Origin: Candidatus Thorarchaeota archaeon
Lineage (GTDB): Archaea; Asgardarchaeota; Thorarchaeia; Thorarchaeales; Thorarchaeaceae
Direction: 5' to 3'
Assembly: GCA_021498125.1 (NCBI GenBank)
Contig: JAIZWL010000001.1
Coordinates: 1,023,434 to 1,087,433, forward strand
Length of the DNA stretch: 64,000 nucleotides
Shown here: positions 25,999 to 34,245 of the stretch, piece by piece
Numbering within the stretch: position 1 is the stretch's first letter
How the letters are laid out: each line of letters starts with the position of its first letter
Translations under genes and position numbers: made by a program
Notes under the pieces: generated by a model
What the model was told of the DNA's origin: nothing
Database searches by the model: none
What the model saw: the letters and a program-made list of their open reading frames with translations, nothing else

Positions 25999-26799
25999 AT
26001 GCCGTTCTTTGAATACAATGGTCTCAAGCTTCATTATATAGATGTGAACAACTGTGACTCTCAGTGTGGTCTTCCAGTAGTTCTCGTTCACGGCGCTGGA
26101 TCATCACATACGATCTGGACTCTTCAAATCGAGGAGTTCAGCAAGAACCGCCGAGTCATCGCGCTTGACCTCTCTGGTCATGGCCAGTCTGAAAAGGCTC
26201 AAGGCGAGGCTGACATCATTAATGGGTTTGGCCTTGAGATTGGCGCCCTTCTTGACAATCTTGGACTTGAGAAGTTTGTGTTGGTGGGGCACTCAATGGG
26301 CGGTGGTGCCGTTATGGCCTATGTTCTGAGTCGTCCACAACGTGTACCAGTTGCGTTAGGTCTTGTTGATACTTCTCCTGATCTCGACCTCTCCAAACTG
26401 GCACCTGGCCTCTTTATCGAGACCATAGAGAGCTACCTGTTTCTCATTAAGAAACGAGTGACCGACAAAGAGTCAATGGCATACAAGATCTGGAAGGCCG
26501 AGGAGGATCGTAAACGGGAGCATCCTGAGATGGTTCAGCGGGATCTGCGGGCGTGTGATCGGTTTGACATCTCCGACCGGGTGCATGAGATTGACCTTCC
26601 AGTCTTTGTCATTCATGGGGATGATGACGACATTATTCCCCCTGTGATTGCAGAACAGCTTGTCAAGGAACTGCCCCGTGCGGATATTGCTATTGTCCGA
26701 GGCTCGGATCACTGCCCTATGGTTCAGCAACCCACGGAGTTCAATAGATTACTTGGTAAGTTTTTAACATGGGCCGACCGTAAATTTCTCGGGCAATAA
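25999..26799 (+). CDS. Alpha/beta hydrolase
   Basis: A 266-residue alpha/beta-hydrolase-fold enzyme. The oxyanion region is VHGAGSS, the nucleophile elbow is GHSMGG (Ser near residue 98), the acid is in IHGDDDDIIPP, and the catalytic His is in GSDHCPM. There is no signal peptide, so it is cytoplasmic. It may be an esterase, lactonase or C-C hydrolase; the substrate cannot be told. It is followed by the Rab-like GTPase on the same strand after 113 nt, which contain a TATA-like AT-rich stretch, so they are probably separate units. Confidence 0.85.
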   Translation: MPFFEYNGLKLHYIDVNNCDSQCGLPVVLVHGAGSSHTIWTLQIEEFSKNRRVIALDLSGHGQSEKAQGEADIINGFGLEIGALLDNLGLEKFVLVGHSMGGGAVMAYVLSRPQRVPVALGLVDTSPDLDLSKLAPGLFIETIESYLFLIKKRVTDKESMAYKIWKAEEDRKREHPEMVQRDLRACDRFDISDRVHEIDLPVFVIHGDDDDIIPPVIAEQLVKELPRADIAIVRGSDHCPMVQQPTEFNRLLGKFLTWADRKFLGQ

Positions 26800-26912
26800 A
26801 TTGATGTGCAACGAAGTGTTGTTAATATTGTCAAAGTAGTTGGCCACAAAAGATTATTAACGCGGGAATAGACCTAAGCAGTTAGTCGTCCCAACCAATA
26901 GGTGAATATGGA

Positions 26913-27455
26913 ATGAGTAGTACCTATGATTACCTCTTCAAGGTCGTTGTATTAGGCGAGGGCGCTGTTGGAAAGACGGCAATTGTTACTCGTTTCTCAC
27001 ACGGTTTTTTCAGAACTGACTATCGCACTACCATTGGAAGCCAATTTGCCGTGAAAAACCTCGAGATTGCCACAAAAGAGGGTCGCCTTACTGTTAAATT
27101 ACAGATATGGGACGTAGCGGGGCAGTCGCGTTTTCAGATCCTTAGACCCATGTACTATCGTGGTTCGAGTGGTGGGCTTCTGGTATATGATGTGACTCGT
27201 CGAAGGACGTTCATTGTTCTTGAAGAGTGGCTCTCAGAACTTGAAAAGGCAGTGGGAAAGACCATACCTCTTGTTCTCGTTGCTAACAAGACCGATCTTC
27301 CTGACAGAGTCATCTCGGTCGAAGAGGGGCGTGAGTTCGCAAAGAGCCATAACATGCCCTATGTGGAATCTTCAGCAAAGACGGGTGAGGGCATCTTGGA
27401 TGTCTTTGAGCAGCTTGCGAAGATTCTCGTTGATAACCGTCAAAAATCCCATTAG
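26913..27455 (+). CDS. Rab/Ras-like small GTPase
   Basis: A 180-residue small GTPase of the Rab/Ras group, an Asgard hallmark. All G motifs are intact: G1 GEGAVGKT (15-22), G2 threonine at 40 in RTTIGSQF (Rab-like TIG-x-x-F), G3 WDVAGQ (66-71) with the catalytic Gln71, G4 NKTD (125-128) and G5 SSAKT (153-157). WDVAGQ and the following RFQILRPMYYRG are close to the Rab WDTAGQERF...YYRGA pattern. The C-terminus (DNRQKSH) has no cysteine, so lipid anchoring by prenylation is not expected. Partners are unknown; Roadblock and longin-like proteins elsewhere in the window are candidates. Confidence 0.93.
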   Translation: MSSTYDYLFKVVVLGEGAVGKTAIVTRFSHGFFRTDYRTTIGSQFAVKNLEIATKEGRLTVKLQIWDVAGQSRFQILRPMYYRGSSGGLLVYDVTRRRTFIVLEEWLSELEKAVGKTIPLVLVANKTDLPDRVISVEEGREFAKSHNMPYVESSAKTGEGILDVFEQLAKILVDNRQKSH

Positions 27456-27499
27456 CAAGCGATTATTACGTACCAGCCATTTTACAGGTAGAGACTACC

Positions 27500-28081
27500 A
27501 TGGCCAATCCTGACGAATACTATGCAGCTAATACTATCCCCCCTATCGCTTGGGCTCTTGACCTCTATCTAAAACATAAGGGGCGTTTCAAAGAGCAGAA
27601 GATACTGGAGATCTCCTTTCCAGCGGGGCATCACAAAGAGATGATGAAAAAGAAGGGGGCTCATGAGATTGCTGTCTGGACCGCGCACAGTCAGATCTGG
27701 GCACGGGCCCGCTGTACGGTCACTAAGGATTGCAAGTTCAATAGTCAGCGTGTTAATGGTGCAGATCGTGAGGGGATCAAGTCCTTACCGTGGGACGAGA
27801 TAGATGGGCAGAAATTCTTTCCTGCTATCCGCAGATGGCTCCTTAAGATGGATCTTGACTTTGCCCTGTTTATTCGAGCACTCAATACGGTCTGCGATAA
27901 GCGGGTGGAGCTTCCCCTGACGACCCAATATGGCAAGACTTTCGAGAAGTTTGATGCTTACCGAAGAAAGCGATGGCCTAAGGATGTGACTCCGGCCGAT
28001 AAGGAGAAATTTCTGGAAGAGGTACTCTTGCGTGTTGCGTTCTGGTTCCAGACGGCTGCTATAGTGGGGGCGTTGAAGTAG
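27500..28081 (+). CDS. Hypothetical basic protein
   Basis: A 193-residue soluble basic protein that I do not recognise. It is mostly helical with many Lys and Trp residues (FPAGHHKEMMKKKGAHEIAV near residues 40-60; a basic tract YRRKRWPKDV near 153-162). There is no signal peptide or nucleotide motif. It starts 44 nt after the Rab-like GTPase on the same strand and may be cotranscribed. A TACAGGTAGAG stretch upstream gives a modest ribosome site. Confidence 0.55.
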   Translation: MANPDEYYAANTIPPIAWALDLYLKHKGRFKEQKILEISFPAGHHKEMMKKKGAHEIAVWTAHSQIWARARCTVTKDCKFNSQRVNGADREGIKSLPWDEIDGQKFFPAIRRWLLKMDLDFALFIRALNTVCDKRVELPLTTQYGKTFEKFDAYRRKRWPKDVTPADKEKFLEEVLLRVAFWFQTAAIVGALK

Positions 28082-28239
28082 TCATCACCAGTCACTGTAA
28101 TGATCTAAATTCTCCAATTCGTTTCAACAAGCTAACATCCCTTACAAGATCGCTGCAGCTGCTGATGTATGGGCTCACTAAACGAATAGAACTCGGTCTT
28201 GCGATAGAGTAATTTTGGAATGCCGATGCTACTTCATCC

Positions 28240-29058
28240 ATGGCTGACTATTCTCTTCTTCATAAACAGGCGCGTCATGATATTCGTGTCTGTATTCAGG
28301 CGTGGTCTGAGACATTTCGCGGCATCCTTGGTGACTCGGTCGAGTACATGTATGCTAAAGGCTCCGCGGTCAAGGCGTGGGATTCCCCTATTGACTATGT
28401 GCCTATGCTGAGCGACGTGGATATCCACATCTACTTTCGAGATGACACGGATTTTTTCACAGGCCATGATGATCCACTTCAACGGTCGCTTGATATCCTT
28501 GTGGAGCATGAACGACGTTTCAAGGCAATCGAGCCGCATCCTCTCCATTATCCGCGGTCTCAGATCACAGTCCTCAACACAATGATGCATGAAGAGTGGT
28601 ACACACCACCTCGGCTCGCGGATATTCGCCCCGTCTTTGGTACTCTCCCTCCCGAGAAGCAAGTCCCCCCTGAAAAAGTCCGATTCGTGGACCGGTGGCG
28701 TATCGAAGAGTACGAGCCAATCGTCCAGGGGATTCCTCTCAGTCTTGTAGATCGGTCCGGTCCTGACTACTGGGTCCTTGTCCGACGGTTGAGCTGGCGA
28801 GTGTCTCCTGCACCATTCCGTCTGCTCACACAATCTCATCCTGATCCGCTTGAGGTATGGAGCTGGAACCGAACACGCATTCTGCAAGAGCTTGAGGCGA
28901 GAGGGTATGATGATCTCGCCTCTCACTATCGTCAATATTACGAGGCTGGCTGGGATCTATTTTTGTCTGGTCTTGAGAGTACCACTGCCTATAGACAGAT
29001 CGTGGCTCATGGTTATCATGTGCTACAGGAGACCCTTCGTATTCTTGGTAGACTGTGA
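28240..29058 (+). CDS. Nucleotidyltransferase-fold protein
   Basis: A 272-residue protein with a polymerase-beta-like nucleotidyltransferase core at the N-terminus: YAKGSAVKAWDSPIDYVPML followed by SDVDIHIYF matches G-S-x(n)-D-x-D, the two metal-binding aspartates. The remaining 200 residues are helical with many Trp, Arg and Pro and would form the substrate-side domain. The spacing between GS and DVD is longer than in aminoglycoside-type enzymes because of an inserted WDSPIDYVPM. It could modify RNA, a small molecule or a protein. It lies 158 nt after the previous gene, where a distant inverted repeat (ATTCGTTT at 28117 and AAACGAAT at 28180) is visible. Confidence 0.65.
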   Translation: MADYSLLHKQARHDIRVCIQAWSETFRGILGDSVEYMYAKGSAVKAWDSPIDYVPMLSDVDIHIYFRDDTDFFTGHDDPLQRSLDILVEHERRFKAIEPHPLHYPRSQITVLNTMMHEEWYTPPRLADIRPVFGTLPPEKQVPPEKVRFVDRWRIEEYEPIVQGIPLSLVDRSGPDYWVLVRRLSWRVSPAPFRLLTQSHPDPLEVWSWNRTRILQELEARGYDDLASHYRQYYEAGWDLFLSGLESTTAYRQIVAHGYHVLQETLRILGRL

Positions 29059-29127
29059 TGTATGTGCTCATCACAATGGATATAGCCTCAGCAGACACTC
29101 AAACGTTCCTTGGTGGAGGTCTAACCA

Positions 29128-30258
29128 ATGAAACTAGGTCTTCTTGTAAATCCAATCGCCGGAATGGGCGGCCGAGTCGGACTGAAGGGTACAGATGGTG
29201 TTCTTGATGAGGCGATCAAGCGAGGGGCAGAACCAGTTGCTCCAATTCGTGCCAGCGAGTTTCTTCAAGCACTCAAGTCCTTAGGTTCTATCCAAGATAT
29301 GCAATTGAATATCATCACTTGTCCCGGCGCAATGGGCGAAGACCATGTACAAGCGAGCGGTCTGCCCTTTGAGACGGTCGATGCCTCCATTGGCCAACCA
29401 ACCTCTTCGGCCGATACGCGAGCGTGTGTTGCAGCTCTCTATGCAGCAGGAGTTCGCCTTCTCATCTTTGTTGGCGGTGATGGGACCGCCCGCGACATTC
29501 TTGATAGTGTAAATGAGAACGGTCTTGATGATCTACTTGTCTTGGGTGTCCCCTCCGGAGTCAAGATGTACTCAGGCATCTTTGTCGTCAATCCCAAGGA
29601 TGCAGCTGAGGTCGTCCGGCTGGTCTCTCAGGGAACCGCCCATCCTGCCGACTTTGAGATTATGGACGCTGATGAAGAGGCTTACCGTCAAGATCGATTT
29701 GTCATCAGATTGTATGGTTATCTCAAGGCTCCCGCGGTCCCTGCTCGTTTTCAGGGCGCCAAGCAGGCAAGCCCTGAGACCGTCAACGAACATGAGGCGC
29801 AGGAATCAATTGCGCGTTATATAATTGATAATATGGAATCCGGCGAGATGTATATCCTTGGCCCTGGCACGACAGTCAAGACACTTGCTGATCTACTTGA
29901 GATCAAAAAGACAGTCCTTGGAGTCGATGTCTATCACGATGGAACCGTCTATAATGACGTGAACGAGAAGCGCTTGCTTGAGTTGGTCAAAGACCCCAAA
30001 ACGACATGGATCGTGGTCTCGCCAATTGGTCATCAGGGTATGCTGTTTGGTCGTGGTAACCAGCAGATTAGCCCCAAGATCATCCGGCTGGTCGGTAAGG
30101 ACCGGATTCGCGTTCTTAGTACTCCGGGCAAGTTGAAGGGGATTGAGGGGAAGACCCTGAAGGTTGATACAGGCGATCCCGAGGTCGATGAGATGTTGAG
30201 AGGGTACATCCGAGTCATCACTGATTACAATGAGGTTCGTCTGGTGAAAGTAGAATAA
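29128..30258 (+). CDS. ATP-NAD kinase family protein (AcoX-like)
   Basis: A 376-residue member of the ATP-NAD/AcoX kinase family (the COG3199 type). It shows the start LGLLVNPIAGMGGRVGLKGTDG and the nucleotide-binding FVGGDGTARDI (GGDGT near residue 115), followed by GVPSGVKMYSG, where NAD kinases have G-x-x-N-D-F. This branch is longer than PpnK NAD kinases (about 280), and its true phosphate acceptor is not settled. An S-adenosylmethionine-acting enzyme follows 38 nt downstream. Confidence 0.82.
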   Translation: MKLGLLVNPIAGMGGRVGLKGTDGVLDEAIKRGAEPVAPIRASEFLQALKSLGSIQDMQLNIITCPGAMGEDHVQASGLPFETVDASIGQPTSSADTRACVAALYAAGVRLLIFVGGDGTARDILDSVNENGLDDLLVLGVPSGVKMYSGIFVVNPKDAAEVVRLVSQGTAHPADFEIMDADEEAYRQDRFVIRLYGYLKAPAVPARFQGAKQASPETVNEHEAQESIARYIIDNMESGEMYILGPGTTVKTLADLLEIKKTVLGVDVYHDGTVYNDVNEKRLLELVKDPKTTWIVVSPIGHQGMLFGRGNQQISPKIIRLVGKDRIRVLSTPGKLKGIEGKTLKVDTGDPEVDEMLRGYIRVITDYNEVRLVKVE

Positions 30259-30296
30259 GGATGATGTTCCAATTATCCCATATTCGAGGTGATTGG

Positions 30297-31028
30297 ATGA
30301 TCGTGCTCATGTCCGACTTTGGCGAGTCCGAATATGTTGGGATGATGAAGGGAGCAATCTATGGCATCTGCGAAGATGTCCGTATTGTTGATCTGACTCA
30401 CTCTATCACACCGCAATCTGTGATCGAGGGTGCATGGGTCCTCTTCAGGAGCTACAAATTTTTCCCGCCACGAACGATCTTCGTAGCAGTGGTGGATCCA
30501 AGTGTTGGAAGTGGGCGAGGTTCGGTCTTGGTCAAGACAAAGAATTACTCCTTTATTGGCCCTGACAATGGACTACTGTTCCCTGCTGCGATGGATGACG
30601 GTATCGAACAGGTATTCTCAATAAAGGTCTTGGACTCCGATGCACCGACCTTTCACGGGCGAGATGTGTTTGCAAGGATGGCCGCCTATCTGTATAAAGG
30701 TGGAGCGAGTCGTAGACTGGGAGAATACATTGATGGTCTGAAGGTCCCACTGGAGTTTCATCTTGATGGTCGTGAGGGTCAAGTTGTGCGGATCGACCGA
30801 TTTGGGAACATTGTCACTAATCTACCGCCTCTCAATAAGGCAACATACTCTCTTCGTCTGAATGATGTTACGCGTGATATCTCATGGCACCCAATCTATG
30901 CAGAAGGCCCTGATGATGATCTGTTCCTTATCACAGGCAGTGCTGGCACTTTGGAGATCTCTATGAAGAACTCGTCGGCCGTTAAGGTACTGGCAACACA
31001 ACCTGGTGATATTATCCGGATCAAATAG
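30297..31028 (+). CDS. SAM hydroxide adenosyltransferase (DUF62 family)
   Basis: This enzyme hydrolyses S-adenosylmethionine to adenosine and methionine and belongs to the family of chlorinase/fluorinase relatives. The 243-residue protein begins MIVLMSDFGESEYVGMMKGAI (the conserved DFG...Y-x-G-x-x-KG), continues with VVDPSVGSGRG and FIGPDNGLL, has the FHGRDVFA motif that carries the Asp-Arg-His water-activating set, and has DRFGNIVTN in the C-terminal domain. I start at the ATG at 30297, which has CGAGGTG 5-11 nt upstream; an ATG at 30261 would add 12 residues. Its role in archaea is not settled (SAM salvage or adenosine release). Confidence 0.88.
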   Translation: MIVLMSDFGESEYVGMMKGAIYGICEDVRIVDLTHSITPQSVIEGAWVLFRSYKFFPPRTIFVAVVDPSVGSGRGSVLVKTKNYSFIGPDNGLLFPAAMDDGIEQVFSIKVLDSDAPTFHGRDVFARMAAYLYKGGASRRLGEYIDGLKVPLEFHLDGREGQVVRIDRFGNIVTNLPPLNKATYSLRLNDVTRDISWHPIYAEGPDDDLFLITGSAGTLEISMKNSSAVKVLATQPGDIIRIK

Positions 31029-31135
31029 GTGACCTATATTGAACCATGGCCTCTCCGTGATTGGAGATTCAGCCACATTAGTCTTAAAAAGTATCATTTA
31101 TGATTAAATCTGTTCAACTAATTTGGATGATATCT

Positions 31136-31477
31136 ATGTCAATTGAAGACGCAATCAAGGTTGCCCAGCGTCACTATGATCTTCTACAACAAGAGGACAA
31201 GGTGAAGTGGGCCGAGACTATCTGCAAGAGTAGACGAAAAGGCGCTGTTAACAGGACACGTGGTGACTCCGCGGACTTCTGGTGGGATACTGGTCGTCGC
31301 TATTGGGAACAGTATGGTGTATACTACAAATTTGATCACGTGGACCGTGAGAAACCTGACTACTGCAAACTATTCTTTAAACGTTTCAATCGTGATGGCT
31401 CTCAAAGGGGTCAGCCAGTTCCTATCCACCTCATCAAGGAAGATGGAGAGTGGAAGGTCGAGACCGGCTCGTATTAA
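31136..31477 (+). CDS. Small hypothetical protein, possibly NTF2-like
   Basis: A 113-residue soluble protein. It begins with a helix (IEDAIKVAQRHYDLLQQED) and ends with strands (KLFFKRFNRDG..., PIHLIKEDGEWKVETGSY). A helix followed by a curved sheet that ends in EDGEWKV is common in NTF2/SnoaL-like folds, so this is a weak fold guess. The ATG at 31136 is chosen because GGATGAT lies 4-10 nt upstream. Function unknown. Confidence 0.5.
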   Translation: MSIEDAIKVAQRHYDLLQQEDKVKWAETICKSRRKGAVNRTRGDSADFWWDTGRRYWEQYGVYYKFDHVDREKPDYCKLFFKRFNRDGSQRGQPVPIHLIKEDGEWKVETGSY

Positions 31478-31486
31478 CAGCTTCTT

Positions 31487-31522
31487 CTGACGGACTTGTG
31501 GTTCGTCAGTGTTTCCTTTTTT
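31487..31522 (+). terminator. Hairpin terminator after the 31136 gene
   Basis: A 9-bp stem (CTGACGGAC, loop TTGTG, GTTCGTCAG; one G-U pair) at 31487-31509 is followed by GTTTCCTTTTTT. It starts 10 nt after the stop codon. This is a good intrinsic terminator. Confidence 0.65.
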
Positions 31523-31589
31523 CAAAAAATTGATGGCCGATAGAGCATAGCTTATGAGCAATTGTGCTTTTTTTGTACACAATACCTCC

Positions 31590-33218
31590 ATGAGGTCTGA
31601 ACAGCTGGTGTCCTTTAGCATGAAGCAAATAACTGAGGTAGCAGAGCGGGCTGGAATCCCCGCTGAATTTATCGAGCCTTATGGTAAATACATGGCAAAG
31701 ATCGATCTCCGTCTACGCAAGACCCTTGGCGAACGAAAGGGGAAGCTCATTCTGGTGACTGCAACCACCCCTACCAAGGCAGGTGAGGGTAAGACTACGA
31801 CATCGATCGGCCTCTCAATGGCCCTCAATAAACTGGGTCATAATACAGTCGTCACTCTCCGCGAGCCTTCGCTCGGCCCGGTCTTTGGCGTGAAGGGCGG
31901 AGCTGCTGGAGGCGGCAAGTCGCAAGTGCTTCCTGCTGAGAGAATCAATCTCCTGTTCACTGCGGACTTTCCGGCAGTGAGTGCAGCACACAGTCTTCTC
32001 TCGGCGATGATTGACAATCACGTGTATCACGGAAACGAACTCGGTATTGATGTTCGTCGTATCTATTGGCCTCGCGCAGTGGACATGAATGACAGAGCAC
32101 TACGTAACATCATAGTCGGTCTAGGTGGTCGGAAGAACGGGTATCCCCGAGAGGAGTCGTTTGTCATCACGCCCGCCTCTGAGATCATGGCCATTTTAGC
32201 ACTCGCCAAGGACTATCCTGATCTCAAAGAGCGATTGGGTCGTATCCTTGTTGCGCGAAATCATGATCTCAAAGAGGTCTTTGCACGAGACCTCAGAGCA
32301 GAGGGTGCCATGAGCGTCATACTCCGAGATGCAATGAAACCCAACCTTGTACAGACCTCCGAGGGCACTCCTGCAATAATTCATGCAGGACCATTTGCAA
32401 ACATTGCCCACGGTACTAATTCTGTGGTCGCTACAGACATTGCACTCAGGCTCTTTGACTATGTGGTCATTGAGGCCGGTTTTGGTGCGGATCTTGGTGC
32501 TGAGAAGTTCATCAATATCGTGACCCGTGCCGGAGGCTATTCACTTGATGGTGTTGTTGTCGTGACGACCATGCGCGCTCTCAAGCTTCATGGGGATGGT
32601 GACCTGAAGGCCGGTCTTCCCAATCTTGAGAAACATATGGAGAATATTGCCGCATTTGGTCTTCCTGCTGTTGTGGCTCTAAACAAATTCCCTGATGATA
32701 CCGACGAGGAGATAGACATTCTCAGATCATATTGTTCTGAGCATGGCTGGAGCATGGAGGTTTCCGAGGTCTATGTCAAAGGCGGTGACGGAGCTCTTGA
32801 CCTTGCCTCAGCAGTTGTCAAGACTCTCGAGAACAGCTCGGCAGATATGAAGTACACATACGATCTGGAGGATGGTCTTGCCACGAAGATCGAGAAGGTT
32901 GCAACCAAGGTCTACGGGGCCGATGGTGTCACTTTTGGTGACGGTGTAAAACGTAAGATTCGCTCTCTAGAGAAACGCGGGTACAAGTCACTTCCTATCT
33001 GTATTGCCAAGACCCAATACAGCCTCTCAGACAATCCCAAACTGATCGGTCGTCCTTCTGGCTTCAAGGTCTTCGTGAGAGATGTTGATGTCAGTGCTGG
33101 TGCAGGGTTTGTCATTGTCTATATGGGTGATGTGAACCTCATGCCCGGTCTGCCCAAGGAGCCGTCAGCCTTTGGAATGTCACTTGATGATGATGGAACA
33201 ATCAATGGAGTATTCTAA
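31590..33218 (+). CDS. fhs: Formate-tetrahydrofolate ligase
   Basis: The enzyme joins formate to tetrahydrofolate with ATP, making 10-formyl-THF. The 542-residue protein matches the family throughout: TPTKAGEGKTTTSIGL (P-loop), REPSLGPVFGVKGGAAGGG, ALRNIIVGLGG, KPNLVQTSEGTPA, FANIAHGTNS, EAGFGADLGAEKF, and MAKTQYS-type IAKTQYSLSDN. Length is usual (about 550). The start is uncertain: ATGs at 31554, 31590 and 31620 are in frame. I prefer 31590 because a TATA-like GCTTATGAG near 31550 would place transcription start just before it. It is followed 12 nt later by folD. Confidence 0.92.
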   Translation: MRSEQLVSFSMKQITEVAERAGIPAEFIEPYGKYMAKIDLRLRKTLGERKGKLILVTATTPTKAGEGKTTTSIGLSMALNKLGHNTVVTLREPSLGPVFGVKGGAAGGGKSQVLPAERINLLFTADFPAVSAAHSLLSAMIDNHVYHGNELGIDVRRIYWPRAVDMNDRALRNIIVGLGGRKNGYPREESFVITPASEIMAILALAKDYPDLKERLGRILVARNHDLKEVFARDLRAEGAMSVILRDAMKPNLVQTSEGTPAIIHAGPFANIAHGTNSVVATDIALRLFDYVVIEAGFGADLGAEKFINIVTRAGGYSLDGVVVVTTMRALKLHGDGDLKAGLPNLEKHMENIAAFGLPAVVALNKFPDDTDEEIDILRSYCSEHGWSMEVSEVYVKGGDGALDLASAVVKTLENSSADMKYTYDLEDGLATKIEKVATKVYGADGVTFGDGVKRKIRSLEKRGYKSLPICIAKTQYSLSDNPKLIGRPSGFKVFVRDVDVSAGAGFVIVYMGDVNLMPGLPKEPSAFGMSLDDDGTINGVF

Positions 33219-33230
33219 GAGGGTAATCCT

Positions 33231-34166
33231 ATGGCATTGCTAGATCTTCGGCCTGAAGACTATTGTGAGGCACATGTTATCAATGGTAAGGCTCTGTCAA
33301 AGAAGATTCGCAAGGAAATAGGTATCGAGGTAGAGCGCCTCACAGAGCTTCATAGCATACCTCCCAAGCTGGTCACGGTCATAGTGGGTGATAATCCCGC
33401 ATCTCAGATGTATGTCCGCATGAAGCACAAAGCGTGCAAACGTGTGGGCATACTCTCTGAGGGCCACAATCTCCCCGAGGATACTACTCAAGACGAGCTT
33501 CTCAATCTGATACGCCGGCTCAATACCGATCCCAATGTTCATGGGATACTTGTCCAGCTTCCTCTCCCCAAGCATATAGACGAGGAGACGATCATCAGTG
33601 CGATTCATCCCGACAAGGACGTTGACGGGTTCTCGCCACAAAACATCTATCGTCTGTTCTATGGGAGTGAGCTTCTCAGTGCAGCCACCCCACAGGGGAT
33701 TGTCACGATGCTTGACCATCTTGGGATCGACCTTGCAGGGATGCATGCCGTGATCGTGAATCGGTCAACCATTGTGGGCAAACCGCTCATTATGCTGCTT
33801 CTAAATCGTAACATCACCGTGACAGTTGCGCACTCGCGTACAAAGGATCTCCCCTCGATCACACGTCAGGCGGACATTCTCATCAGTGCAGTGGGCCGTA
33901 GAACATCGGTTGATGACCCCTACTTTATCACAGCAGACATGGTGAAGGAGGGTGCAATAGTCATTGATGTGGCAAGTCCCTTCGGCGATTGTGATTTTGA
34001 GGCTATCAAATGTAAGGCCGCATATATCACTCCTGTCCCGGGAGGTGTGGGGCCAATGACGATCGCCATGCTTCTCAAGAACGTCCTTGCAGCATACTCG
34101 TTCCAGATGGCCAGAACTAATATTCTGACCTCGGATGCAATTGGTTATGGACTGTTTGTAAGCTAA
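33231..34166 (+). CDS. folD: Methylene-THF dehydrogenase / methenyl-THF cyclohydrolase
   Basis: The bifunctional enzyme links 10-formyl-, 5,10-methenyl- and 5,10-methylene-THF. The 311-residue protein shows YVRMKHKACKRVG with the catalytic Lys (E. coli Lys56), VQLPLPKH with the active-site Gln, PDKDVDGF, the NAD(P)-fold loop VNRSTIVGKPL and the C-terminal TPVPGGVGPMT. The usual PCTP turn is AATPQG here, so the Cys of that motif is missing; other family members also vary there. About 20 extra residues lie at the N-terminus before INGKALSK. A GAGGGTAAT ribosome site precedes the ATG. Confidence 0.92.
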   Translation: MALLDLRPEDYCEAHVINGKALSKKIRKEIGIEVERLTELHSIPPKLVTVIVGDNPASQMYVRMKHKACKRVGILSEGHNLPEDTTQDELLNLIRRLNTDPNVHGILVQLPLPKHIDEETIISAIHPDKDVDGFSPQNIYRLFYGSELLSAATPQGIVTMLDHLGIDLAGMHAVIVNRSTIVGKPLIMLLLNRNITVTVAHSRTKDLPSITRQADILISAVGRRTSVDDPYFITADMVKEGAIVIDVASPFGDCDFEAIKCKAAYITPVPGGVGPMTIAMLLKNVLAAYSFQMARTNILTSDAIGYGLFVS

Positions 34167-34193
34167 GTGCTCACCTACTGTACTAGTGGGCAC
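34167..34193 (+). terminator. Hairpin after folD
   Basis: An 8-bp stem (GTGCTCAC / GTGGGCAC, one G-U pair) with an 11-nt loop begins directly at the folD stop and is followed by TTCATTATTTCTC. It could end the fhs-folD message or attenuate read-through into ftcD. Confidence 0.45.
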
Positions 34194-34245
34194 TTCATTA
34201 TTTCTCAATCCCAAATCCTTTTCAATGCGGGCGAACGGTGCGCGC

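Noticed and set aside
28117-28187. Distant inverted repeat (ATTCGTTT...AAACGAAT) as a structured RNA
   Set aside because: Arms of 8 bp separated by 55 nt with no supporting inner stems; chance level in 64 kb.
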